Shown piece after piece: positions 41,643 through 48,896 of a stretch of 64,000 nt of DNA. Made by a program: the position numbers and the translations under genes. Origin of the DNA: Streptomyces radicis. GTDB taxonomy: Bacteria; Actinomycetota; Actinomycetes; Streptomycetales; Streptomycetaceae. The stretch lies in contig NZ_RBDY01000029.1 in the NCBI RefSeq assembly GCF_003626575.1, positions 1 through 64,000 of the forward strand. Reading direction: 5' to 3'. Position 1 is the first letter of the stretch; every line of letters starts with the position of its first letter. The notes under the pieces were generated by a model. The model was given only the letters and a program-made list of their open reading frames with translations, made no database searches and was not told the DNA's origin.

Positions 41643-43354
41643 CGCGTCCCCTTCCGCTGAAGGGCCTCCAGGTAGCGCCCGACCGCGACCCGCGCCTCGG
41701 GAACGTCGCAGGGCCCGCGCCACAGCAGGTCGCGGGCCTCGATGTAGCGGTCGGACAGGTCGAGGGCCCACCGGCTGGGGGCGGGGCTGTCGGGCCCTCC
41801 TGGCGCCCCGCGCACCCCGGCGTGCGCGGCCAGGAGCAGCCCGCGCAGGTCGTCGCGCTCGGCGCTGAGGTCATCGAGGTCGTCGACCGCCCGGTCGAGC
41901 AGGGCCCTGGCCCTGGCGAGGTCGGCGAGGAGCGCCGCCGAGCTCTCGGGCGTCCAGGCCGAACGCGCCCCCTGGTCGCCCGTGCGCAGCGCGGCCACGG
42001 TCCGCTCGGCACGCACGACGACGGCGAAGGTGCCCGCCGCCTCGCGCACGGACCTGGCGGCGGGCTCCTCGTTGTCCTTCACCCGGCGCAGCCGCTCGGG
42101 AAGACCCCGGCGCGCGAGGTCGGCACACGCGGTCAACTCCCGTGCCACCGCGCCGAATCGGAAGTGGAAGTCGAGGCACGCCACGATCGTGTCGCGCGCG
42201 GCGGGGTCGTCGCCGTGGAAGACGAGGAGCATGCGGCTGCCCCGCTCGGCGAGCACCCCGAGCAGCGCGACGAGATCGGCCGGGTCGGCCGCGCGGTCGA
42301 CGCCGTGCACGGCGATGGTGAGCGGCAGCGGCCGCCTACGCAGCCCGTCCTCCGGCGTCTCCCCGGGCCCTGACCTGACGCCGACGCGGTCGGCTATGCG
42401 CTCGGCGACGGCGGCTCTGGTCTTGCGGGTGGCGTCGACGGCCAGGTCGAGGGAGCCGACGGGCGGGATGGTGCCGGGCGGGAGGTCGGTCAGCCGCTCT
42501 GCCCTGTGCCTGGCGGGCATGCTGCGGGTGGCGACGGAGATGGCGCGCCGCAGTGGCTGTGTGCGGGTGTGGTCGTACGGGGCGACCCTGACCGCCTGGA
42601 CGGGGGCGGAGCCGACGTCGCCCAGCCACCGGGCGAGGACCTGGGCGAGGCCGACGTCCTCGTCCTCGGAGCGGTGGACGCCCTCGGAGAGCAGGCCGCG
42701 GTCGGCGGCGGAGTCGCCGCGGACATAGGGGTCGAGCTGGGGGAGGTACTGGATCATCGTGTCGACCGGGATCATGAACGAGGCGCCCAACTCCTCGTCC
42801 TTGACGCGGCTGGCGACCATCCCGATGACGCGGCCGGTCTCGCGGTCGACGACCGCTCCCCCGCTGAACCCCGCCACGACGACGGCGCCGTGCTGGTCGG
42901 GGTGGACCTGGACACGACCGTCGCCGCCCGGCGGGCCGCCGAGGTGGCCCTCGAGCTCGAAGCCGCGCTCCACATGGTCGGGGAAGCCGTGCAGCCTGAC
43001 CCTGCGGTGCCTCGTGGGGGCCAGCCGGTGCAGCACGGTGGCCCACTCGGCGGGCAGCGGGCGCTCGAGACGTAACAGCGCGAGGTCGCCGATGCGGCCC
43101 CAGTACGCGTCGCCGTCCAGGCGCGGGATCCAGCCGTCGTCCGTGACCGTCGCGGGGACCGACTCGATCCGGCCGTATCCGCGCGCGGCCTCGACCCGCA
43201 CCCGCACCTCGGGGTCGCCCAGCAGATGGGCGCACGTCAACACATGATGTGAATCGAGCAGCAGACCCGCCCCGAGCACCGGTCTCAGCGGCTCACCGGA
43301 CTCCCCGGACTCACGGATGCGGACCAGCCAACGCTCCGTCGACTCGCCCCCCAT
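41639..43354 (-). CDS. Trypsin-like serine protease with long C-terminal region
   Basis: A 571-residue protein without a signal peptide, so an intracellular protease. The triad is His43 (LTCAHLL), Asp90 (GDLALLRLERPL) and Ser164 (AGFSGGAVV), with FMIPVDTMI closing the fold near 210. The remaining 350 residues are of no family I recognise. They include a beta/alpha stretch, PLTIAVHGVDRAADPADLVALLGVL, and a helical end (LLADLARARALLDRAVDDL). It is the first gene of the leftward operon. Related trypsin-like proteins occur in predicted bacterial conflict systems, where the C-terminal part would recruit or activate partners. Confidence 0.85.
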   Translation of the reverse strand: MGGESTERWLVRIRESGESGEPLRPVLGAGLLLDSHHVLTCAHLLGDPEVRVRVEAARGYGRIESVPATVTDDGWIPRLDGDAYWGRIGDLALLRLERPLPAEWATVLHRLAPTRHRRVRLHGFPDHVERGFELEGHLGGPPGGDGRVQVHPDQHGAVVVAGFSGGAVVDRETGRVIGMVASRVKDEELGASFMIPVDTMIQYLPQLDPYVRGDSAADRGLLSEGVHRSEDEDVGLAQVLARWLGDVGSAPVQAVRVAPYDHTRTQPLRRAISVATRSMPARHRAERLTDLPPGTIPPVGSLDLAVDATRKTRAAVAERIADRVGVRSGPGETPEDGLRRRPLPLTIAVHGVDRAADPADLVALLGVLAERGSRMLLVFHGDDPAARDTIVACLDFHFRFGAVARELTACADLARRGLPERLRRVKDNEEPAARSVREAAGTFAVVVRAERTVAALRTGDQGARSAWTPESSAALLADLARARALLDRAVDDLDDLSAERDDLRGLLLAAHAGVRGAPGGPDSPAPSRWALDLSDRYIEARDLLWRGPCDVPEARVAVGRYLEALQRKGTR

Positions 43355-43473
43355 GCCGTCACAGCATACTCGTGGGATGTCACACCGCGTAGACTCCCGT
43401 AGCCACGGGCGGGGTCGGAACGGTCGAATGGCCGGATGACAACGGCCCCGCGAGAGGGTCCCGGGGGTCTGAA

Positions 43474-43794
43474 GTGAACGTGGCGGGCGAGGGTTTCGTC
43501 GGGTTGTCCGAGGTGATCGGGCAGGTGCGGCGGGAGTTGGCGCAGGCGTGGCAGGAAGGCGAGGGCCAGGCCGTGCGGTTCGGGGTGGAGCGGGTGAGTC
43601 TGGAATTCGCCGTGCAGGTGCACCGCGCGGGCGATGGAAGGGCCGGACTGCGCATCGGGGTGCTGACGGCGGACGTGGGCGGCGGGGTCTCGCGGGACGC
43701 CACCCACCGGATCCAGGTGGAGCTGCTGCCGCATCGCGAGGGGAGCCGCGAGATGCTCGACGTCAGCAACCCCCGTGGCCACGGCCTGGATTGA
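43474..43794 (+). CDS. Trypsin-co-occurring (Trypco2-type) domain protein
   Basis: A 106-residue protein: a helix (FVGLSEVIGQVRRELAQAWQEG) followed by beta strands (VRFGVERVSLEFAVQVHR, LRIGVLTADVGGGVS) and RIQVELLPHRE. This is the pattern of the Trypco2 family, named for genes beside trypsin-like proteases. It starts with GTG, 119 bp from the protease start on the other strand. It probably docks to the protease or its targets in the same system. Confidence 0.8.
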   Translation: MNVAGEGFVGLSEVIGQVRRELAQAWQEGEGQAVRFGVERVSLEFAVQVHRAGDGRAGLRIGVLTADVGGGVSRDATHRIQVELLPHREGSREMLDVSNPRGHGLD

Positions 43795-43820
43795 GGCTCC
43801 CGCCGGGTGGCCGCGGGCCT

Positions 43821-43843
43821 GCCGCACGGCTTCGCCGTGCGGC
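43821..43843 (+). terminator. Strong terminator hairpin after the Trypco2 gene
   Basis: GCCGCACGGC (43821-43830) and GCCGTGCGGC (43834-43843) with a TTC loop form a perfect 10-bp stem 27 bp after the stop. This is a classic Streptomyces terminator shape. Confidence 0.85.
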
Positions 43844-43851
43844 GGGGCGTC

Positions 43852-43897
43852 GGGCATCGTCAGCGGGTATGGCCGTTGCGCTCGGCCGCGCGGTCGT
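43852..43897. repeat. Left copy of about 45-bp direct repeat
   Basis: Contains ATCGTCAGCGG (43856-43866) and a 19-bp block beginning TGCGCTCGG (43877-43895), both found exactly at 47337-47347 and 47356-47374 in the same orientation and nearly the same spacing. The two copies bracket the XRE/flavoprotein/small-gene block. They may be integration or duplication scars. Confidence 0.6.
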
Positions 43898-44029
43898 CCA
43901 TGGCTCAGGGGGTGGCCCGCCCAGCGACGTCGCCCGGCAGGACGCGTGCTCCCCGCGCGGGCGGGGGAGTGATCCGCTGGTACAGCGGTGGACGATGGCC
44001 ACATGGTGTCCGTACTCGTCGGAGACGCA

Positions 44030-44066
44030 GCCGAGCCCCCGGCGCTGGATGCGGCGGGGGCTCGGC
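44030..44066 (-). terminator. Terminator after the XRE/flavoprotein operon
   Basis: GCCGAGCCCCC (44030-44040) and GGGGGCTCGGC (44056-44066) form a perfect 11-bp stem with a 15-nt loop, 10 bp beyond the stop of the 21-aa ORF on the leftward strand. Confidence 0.75.
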
Positions 44067-44076
44067 ACTGCCCAGC

Positions 44077-44142
44077 TCAGGCACGCCGCCGCGCTTCGGC
44101 GATGGTGGCGGCGATAACCAGGAAGGCGTGGGCGTTCGTCAT
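44077..44142 (-). CDS. 21-aa ORF coupled to the flavoprotein gene
   Basis: MTNAHAFLVIAATIAEARRRA begins at an ATG that overlaps the flavoprotein stop as ATGA and ends 10 bp before a strong terminator. The sequence is an amphipathic helix with a hydrophobic face. Position, coupling and the terminator argue that it is translated. No family is recognised. Confidence 0.45.
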   Translation of the reverse strand: MTNAHAFLVIAATIAEARRRA

Positions 44143-44660
44143 GCGCGCAGTGCGGCGAGCCCGGCCGACCAGGCGAACGCATGGGCGTCGCCCCGCTTCG
44201 GCGCGTGCGGCTCGCCGGGCGCGAACACCACGCGCACGCCCTGTTCCCGCAGCGTTTCCACGGCGCGGTCGACCGCGGGCTGGGCGCCGAGGGCGGTGGA
44301 CCAGAACGGCATCGCGACCACGGGCACGCCGAGGTGCACGCCCTCGGCGGGGAGCCCGATGGCCAGCGTGTCGGTGATCCCCGCGGCCCACTTGCAGGCG
44401 CTGGTCGTGGTGAGCGGCGCCACGAGCATCGCCGAGGCCCTCGGCAACGCGTCGCGCTCGCCCGGCAGCTTGTACTCGGAACGCACCGGGCGCCCCGTCA
44501 GCTCCTCCAGCTCCGCGCGCCGCTCGGCCCACCAGCGCGCGGCCGACGGCGAGAGAACGACGCACACGTCCCACCCGGCGGCCCGCGCCTGCCGGACGCC
44601 CTGGTCGATGTGGCGCGCGGGTCCGGCCGCGCAGGCGATGAGGTACAGCACCGTGGTCAT
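44139..44660 (-). CDS. Flavoprotein (phosphopantothenoylcysteine decarboxylase-like fold)
   Basis: A 173-residue protein of the flavoprotein family. It opens TTVLYLIACAAGPARHIDQGV, has a VVLSPSAARW strand, the FMN-site stretch LVAPLTTTSACKWAAGITD and PVVAMPFWST. Proteins of this fold bind FMN and often decarboxylate C-terminal cysteines, but the substrate here is unknown. It starts in an ATGA overlap with the XRE regulator, a pairing I associate with actinomycetes. Confidence 0.8.
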   Translation of the reverse strand: MTTVLYLIACAAGPARHIDQGVRQARAAGWDVCVVLSPSAARWWAERRAELEELTGRPVRSEYKLPGERDALPRASAMLVAPLTTTSACKWAAGITDTLAIGLPAEGVHLGVPVVAMPFWSTALGAQPAVDRAVETLREQGVRVVFAPGEPHAPKRGDAHAFAWSAGLAALRA

Positions 44661-45859
44661 GCGCGGAGTCCACAGCGCTCGGCCAGCGAGCGCAACTCCA
44701 GGGAGGGGGACGGTACGAGCAGCAGGAGATCCTGCACCACGGCCACCACGGCCGGGCGGCGTACTTCCTCGGGGGCCAGGTGTTCGGCCTCGACGAGGGC
44801 AGCGGTAGCTTCGTCGCGCTGACGTGTCAAGGCCAAAGCGCGTGCGGTGGTGACGAGGTGACGGGCGCGGCGTTCCCGGCCGAGACACGCGAGGGCGGTG
44901 GGTGTGACGCGGCGACCGGCCTCGACCGCTGCCCAGGCATCGTCCAGGCGCAGCAGAACGTCGACTTCGTGCAGCCGCACGTTGGTGGTGCCGAAGCTGG
45001 TGAAGTCCGCGCCGTCCCCGCCTTGCTGCTCGGCAACTTCGGCCGCTGCGCCGAGGCGGTCGTTCGCGGTGGAGACGGCGGCGGGGCTGCGTCCGCTGCC
45101 TGTGGCGCCGATGGCCGCCACGAGGTACAGCATGCCGAGGGTGGACAGGCCGGGAGTGCCGCCCTGTTCGAGGTCGGAACGCAATGAGTCGGCCTGGGCG
45201 GTGGCGTACTCGGTGGCAGCGCTGTGCCGCTTCTGGTGGATCAGGCCGCGCGCTACGCGCCGGGCCGAGGCGCCGATGGCCACCGGATCGCCGGAGGCTT
45301 CAGCAGCGGCCAGCGCACGGTCGGCGGCCAGCACTCCGGGTGTGCACGAGGTGGAGCTGTACTTGAAGAGGAGGCTGGCCGCGAGTTGGTAGGCGCGCGA
45401 CAGCAGCACGGCGCCCTCGCTGCTGTCGGCGGCTGCACGGTGGGCGTCGGCGAGCAGTCCGGGCAGGTCGCGCGCCGTGGCGATGTAGTGGCAGGACACC
45501 CAGGCGTGGCAGCAGAAGTCGAGCCGTTTCCGCAGTGCAGGCAGGGGCGTGGGCTCACCGGTCGGCGCGGGGGCGGGGAGGCGGTGCAGCGCGTCGGCGA
45601 GGGCGACGACCTCGGCGGGCAGAGATGCCTGCGCCGGGGCGGGGGTTGGATCGGTCACGAGTTGTTCCAGGGGGATGCGTAGTACGTCGGCCGCCCGCTG
45701 GAGCAGGGACAGCCGTGGGTCGGATTGCCGGTGGCCGCCTTCCAGGTCCTGGACCCAGCGCCGGGATTGACCCATGAGGCGCCCGAAATCTCCTTGTGTG
45801 AGACCTCGGTGCTCGCGCCAGTAGGCGATGCGGCGGCCGACTCTGTGCTCAGTGTCCAT
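44657..45859 (-). CDS. XRE-family transcriptional regulator with TPR-like domain
   Basis: A 400-residue regulator. The start at 45859 follows a GGGGGAC tract; a frame 13 codons longer has no site. The helix-turn-helix is GLTQGDFGRLMGQSRRWVQDLEGGH (about 18-42). The remaining 320 residues are helical and TPR-like, as in large actinomycete XRE proteins. It is divergent from the small-gene run at 45957, with a 97-bp shared promoter region, and probably controls both directions. Confidence 0.87.
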   Translation of the reverse strand: MDTEHRVGRRIAYWREHRGLTQGDFGRLMGQSRRWVQDLEGGHRQSDPRLSLLQRAADVLRIPLEQLVTDPTPAPAQASLPAEVVALADALHRLPAPAPTGEPTPLPALRKRLDFCCHAWVSCHYIATARDLPGLLADAHRAAADSSEGAVLLSRAYQLAASLLFKYSSTSCTPGVLAADRALAAAEASGDPVAIGASARRVARGLIHQKRHSAATEYATAQADSLRSDLEQGGTPGLSTLGMLYLVAAIGATGSGRSPAAVSTANDRLGAAAEVAEQQGGDGADFTSFGTTNVRLHEVDVLLRLDDAWAAVEAGRRVTPTALACLGRERRARHLVTTARALALTRQRDEATAALVEAEHLAPEEVRRPAVVAVVQDLLLLVPSPSLELRSLAERCGLRA

Positions 45860-45956
45860 GTGTCCCCCGGGGACGAGGCACGCACTTCGCGTGCTCACGA
45901 TCAGTTATAGCGGCTCTACGTTCCGGTTGGCACCGAAACCCACGGGAGAGCCGACC

Positions 45957-46139
45957 ATGACGAGAACCCCCCTCACGCCCCCGCCCGAGCCCGCGCCGCC
46001 GCCGTTGTCCGATGACGAGCCGATGACGGTGATCGTCGGGCGGGACTGCCCGCCCGCGGTGCCGCTTGCTCTGTGTCTGGGCTGCCCGGAGCGGGTGCGC
46101 GACCGCGCCGCCCACGTGGGTTCGGGCGGTGGGTCGTGA
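45957..46139 (+). CDS. Small Pro-rich protein with a CLGC motif
   Basis: A 60-residue ORF starting at ATG 45957 after GGGAGAG. Its N-terminus is Pro/Glu-rich (TPPPEPAPPPLSDDEP), then MTVIVGRDCPPAVPLALCLGCPERV has three Cys that could bind metal. It ends in a GTGA overlap with the next gene. No function recognised. Confidence 0.6.
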   Translation: MTRTPLTPPPEPAPPPLSDDEPMTVIVGRDCPPAVPLALCLGCPERVRDRAAHVGSGGGS

Positions 46140-46540
46140 GCGAACGCTGTGCGTCGTGCGGGACGACGATGCCGCCGTTGACCGTGGTGGCGGTGCACCA
46201 TGCCGGGTCGGGCGGCGGGTGGACGCATCGCGCGTGCGCGCGCTGCCTGACCCGCGAGCGGCTGATCCCGCTCACCTTCCACCCGCTGCGCCACAACGGG
46301 TCACGGCTGACGTACCCGGAGATCGTTCCCGGTGAACTGGTCGCCACGCTCGCGCCGTTGGGCGAGTCACCCGCGCTCGCAGCCCCGATCGCGCGGCTGC
46401 TGGCGGCCGTGGCCCGCACGAAAGACCGCACGCTCAACGCCGACCAGCGGCACGCCGCCCACGACGCCGCCCGCGCCACCGTGGCGCGGCTGCGGGAGGC
46501 CGCCCGACGGGCGAGCCGCGCCGTCCGGGAGCCACGGTGA
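46136..46540 (+). CDS. Small protein with N-terminal zinc-ribbon-like Cys pairs
   Basis: A 134-residue ORF. GTG at 46136 overlaps the previous stop. The N-terminus has CASCGTTMPP and, about 30 residues later, CARCLTRERL, two CxxC pairs that suit a zinc ribbon. The C-terminal half is helical and Arg/Ala-rich. It ends in a GTGA with the following frame. No function recognised. Confidence 0.6.
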   Translation: MSERCASCGTTMPPLTVVAVHHAGSGGGWTHRACARCLTRERLIPLTFHPLRHNGSRLTYPEIVPGELVATLAPLGESPALAAPIARLLAAVARTKDRTLNADQRHAAHDAARATVARLREAARRASRAVREPR

Positions 46541-46687
46541 ACGGCGCGATCGAACGCGACCGCCCCGTTCCACCTGACCGAGCAGCCGCACCACCACCAC
46601 GTTTGGGAGCCTGTCATCTTCTGGCCGTTCCTCTTCCGGCCCCCGTCCCACCGGCACGACGGGCACCCGCCGAAGCGACATGCGGCG
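46537..46687 (+). pseudogene. 5' part of a gene split by an apparent 1-nt frameshift
   Basis: GTG at 46537 overlaps the previous stop (GTGA) and opens MNGAIERDRP. From about 46568 the protein-like frame is the one that joins the ORF at 46688: FHLTEQPHHHHVWEPVIFWP, then FLFRPPSHRHDGHPPKRHAA runs without a stop into its ATG. A one-base change near the CCCC at 46563-46566 would unite the two into a protein of about 160 residues. This may be a mutation, a sequencing error or real frameshifting. Confidence 0.4.
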
Positions 46688-47020
46688 ATGTCCGCGACGG
46701 ATGTGCGACGCGTCGAGGTGACCCCGAGAACGATCCTCACCGGTGACGTTCTCACCATCGGCGAGCGCCACTTCAAGGTCATCACCCGCACCCCCGTCCA
46801 CGGCGGGATCAAGCTGCGGCTCACCTCGGGCCACCTGTTCGTCATGCCCCACCGCACCACCCTCACCGTCTGGCGCGCCGACCCACCCGGCTTACGCCCT
46901 CGCTCCTTCTGGGAGACAGCCCTCCGCCAACCCCCGCCGTCCCGGGCGGAGATCGTCGCGCAAGTCGTCGTCGGCTGCGCCCTCGTCATCGTCATCGCCC
47001 TGGCGGTCATCGCACGATGA
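46688..47020 (+). CDS. Small single-span membrane protein (possibly the 3' part of a longer gene)
   Basis: A 110-residue ORF from ATG 46688, which lacks a good ribosome site. It has a beta-rich domain (TPRTILTGDVLTIGERHFKV, then LTSGHLFVMPHR) and a C-terminal membrane helix (EIVAQVVVGCALVIVIALAV). The domain is similar in plan to the next gene product (TIKIGDQLVVGGQPYTV), so the two may be diverged relatives. It ends in an ATGA overlap. Confidence 0.6.
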   Translation: MSATDVRRVEVTPRTILTGDVLTIGERHFKVITRTPVHGGIKLRLTSGHLFVMPHRTTLTVWRADPPGLRPRSFWETALRQPPPSRAEIVAQVVVGCALVIVIALAVIAR

Positions 47021-47298
47021 ACCCCACCGGGATGGTCGCGATCGAGATCACCGCCGCCACGATCAAGATCGGCGACCAACTGGTCGTCGGAGGACAGCCC
47101 TACACCGTCTGCGACATGAGCGCGCTCGCCAGCGGCGGCAAACTGCTCCACTTCGCGGGGGGCGAGTCGTTCCACATGGGCTGCTTCACCGTCCTGTGGG
47201 CCAGCCGCCACATCTCCCAACTCCCCGGCTTCATCACACCCCGCGCGAGACGCTACGAGGGAACGCGCCACCAGCGCACCACACGCGAGCGGAGGTAA
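47017..47298 (+). CDS. Small beta-rich protein of unknown function
   Basis: A 93-residue ORF coupled by ATGA to the previous gene. The sequence AATIKIGDQLVVGGQPYTVC and KLLHFAGGESFHMGCFTVLWA suggests a small beta-barrel, followed by an Arg-rich tail. It is the last gene of the run divergent from the XRE regulator. I do not recognise a function. Confidence 0.6.
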   Translation: MNPTGMVAIEITAATIKIGDQLVVGGQPYTVCDMSALASGGKLLHFAGGESFHMGCFTVLWASRHISQLPGFITPRARRYEGTRHQRTTRERR

Positions 47299-47332
47299 AC
47301 GACTCCCGACCCATCCGACGACGCAGGGTGTC

Positions 47333-47377
47333 CGGGATCGTCAGCGGACAGCCGGTGCGCTCGGCCGCGCGGTCCTC
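47333..47377. repeat. Right copy of about 45-bp direct repeat
   Basis: Matches the copy at 43852-43897 (11-bp and 19-bp identical blocks, 2-nt spacing difference). It lies 35 bp after the last small gene, which makes the block between the copies about 3.5 kb long. Confidence 0.6.
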
Positions 47378-47428
47378 AGGAAGGGAGGTGTGCCGTGCGC
47401 TCCGGGATCGGTGCGCTCACCTCCACGA

Positions 47429-48679
47429 TCAGGAGAGCAGCGCGTTCGCGTGGCGAAGGGTGTGCTCGGCCACGGTGAGCCCGAGCTCGACCCCGGCTTC
47501 GTCGGCGCTCCTGGTGTGGATGCCTGACCACACGCGGGCGTCGACGTTCTCGTCGCTAAGTGTGGACCAGCGGGTGTAGGTGCGGGTGACGCCGGGCGCG
47601 GTCGGGCTCGTCAGCTCGAACGGCGCGGTCGTCGGGCCTGTCAACGCCGTCAGCACGCCCTCGGCCGCGCCCGAGTAAGTGCCGTGCCCGCTGGGGTGGT
47701 CGGGGTGGGCCGGGGTGTTGTGCAGCGGTGTCCACTCGGTGTCGCCGCCCGCGCGCAGCGCGGTGACCGGACGCCAGCGCAGATGGGCGTACTTGCTGTC
47801 GGACGTGGCGATCTGCGTGTCGACGAGGGCGACATGGAAGAGCGCGACCAGGGCGGTCCGTTCGGCGAGCGGCGCGTCGAGGCGTTCGAGTGCCGTGCGC
47901 AGCGGGGTGGTGTAGAGGGTGGCCGACGAGCCGTACCAGAAGGCGGCGGTCTCGGTCTGGAGGTCCGTGCGGACCGTGGAGTCGGCGGCTCCGAGGTCCC
48001 GCACCTCGGCAAGGTCCGCCTCGTACGCGGGCGAGCCGAGCGCGGGCGGCGCGGGCAGCCGGTACTGGTCGCCGCTCGCCAGCAGGAACGGGCGGGCGAA
48101 GCGCGTCCCCGCCTGGGTCGGGCTCGCGTGGCCGGGCGGGGTGGGCTGCCACACGCCGGGCGCGGGCTCGGGGACGGGAAAGGCGACGTTCACCGACGCG
48201 GGGTCGAGGCCGTCGCCCTCCCGCTCGGCCAGCAGCGCCTCGGCCTCCGCGCGGCCCGCGGCGAGCCCGGCGTCCTCGGCGCGCCCGTCGGGCGTGCGGT
48301 CGAGGGTGAGGGCGAGCGCCGCGTCCAACTCGGCGGCGCGGCCCGGCGCGAGGGCGCTGAGCGTGTGGTGAACGGCCCCGGCGAGCGCGGCGTTCTGGAA
48401 GGGGGCGCGGTCGCGGCCGCGCGGCGCGGAGTCGACGGCGCGGGTGGCGGCGACCCAACCGATCGCCCAGGTACGGCTGTTGGTGACCTGGGTGGGGGCA
48501 CCTGAGGCGACGAGCGTGTCGTTGGTGACCTCGAACCACTCGAGCGCGGTGTCGACCGCGCCGTTGGCGTCGGCCGTCCTCGCGGTGGGGGTGGCGCTCG
48601 CGGTGGGGGTGGCGGTGACGGCCAGCGCGGTCGCCGCCGCGACGGCGGCGGTGGCGAGCAGGCGTGCGGGTGACCTCAA
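47429..48679 (-). CDS. Secreted vanadium-dependent haloperoxidase-like (PAP2) protein
   Basis: A 416-residue exported protein of the PAP2/vanadium haloperoxidase superfamily. TTG at 48679 is taken as start because CAGGAG lies 6 nt upstream and it gives a clean signal peptide ending TASA. Oxyanion-site segments are KYAHLRWRP, HPDHPSGHGTYSGA and RVWSGIHTRSADEAG. Family members oxidise halides or hydrolyse phosphate; the exact activity is open. It stands alone. Confidence 0.85.
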   Translation of the reverse strand: MRSPARLLATAAVAAATALAVTATPTASATPTARTADANGAVDTALEWFEVTNDTLVASGAPTQVTNSRTWAIGWVAATRAVDSAPRGRDRAPFQNAALAGAVHHTLSALAPGRAAELDAALALTLDRTPDGRAEDAGLAAGRAEAEALLAEREGDGLDPASVNVAFPVPEPAPGVWQPTPPGHASPTQAGTRFARPFLLASGDQYRLPAPPALGSPAYEADLAEVRDLGAADSTVRTDLQTETAAFWYGSSATLYTTPLRTALERLDAPLAERTALVALFHVALVDTQIATSDSKYAHLRWRPVTALRAGGDTEWTPLHNTPAHPDHPSGHGTYSGAAEGVLTALTGPTTAPFELTSPTAPGVTRTYTRWSTLSDENVDARVWSGIHTRSADEAGVELGLTVAEHTLRHANALLS

Positions 48680-48896
48680 CGGAGGCTCCTGACAGGAGAG
48701 TCGAAAGCCGGACGCGCGCCATCCTCGCACCGCGCTGTGGCACCGACATGACGGTGTGTGACCACCGGATGTCCCATCGGGCCGGGGCTCGGGCGGCGCG
48801 CGCGGGACGCGTTTCAGCCGAACGGGGGAGGCGTGAACCGCCGCTCCGCCATGGCCGGTAGACACGACCGGCCGCTCAGGTGCCCCGGTCGACCGT

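Noticed and set aside
43852..47377. Block between direct repeats as a complete integrative element
   Set aside because: It has no integrase, excisionase or replication gene and no tRNA at either end, so only a passive or degenerate unit can be argued.
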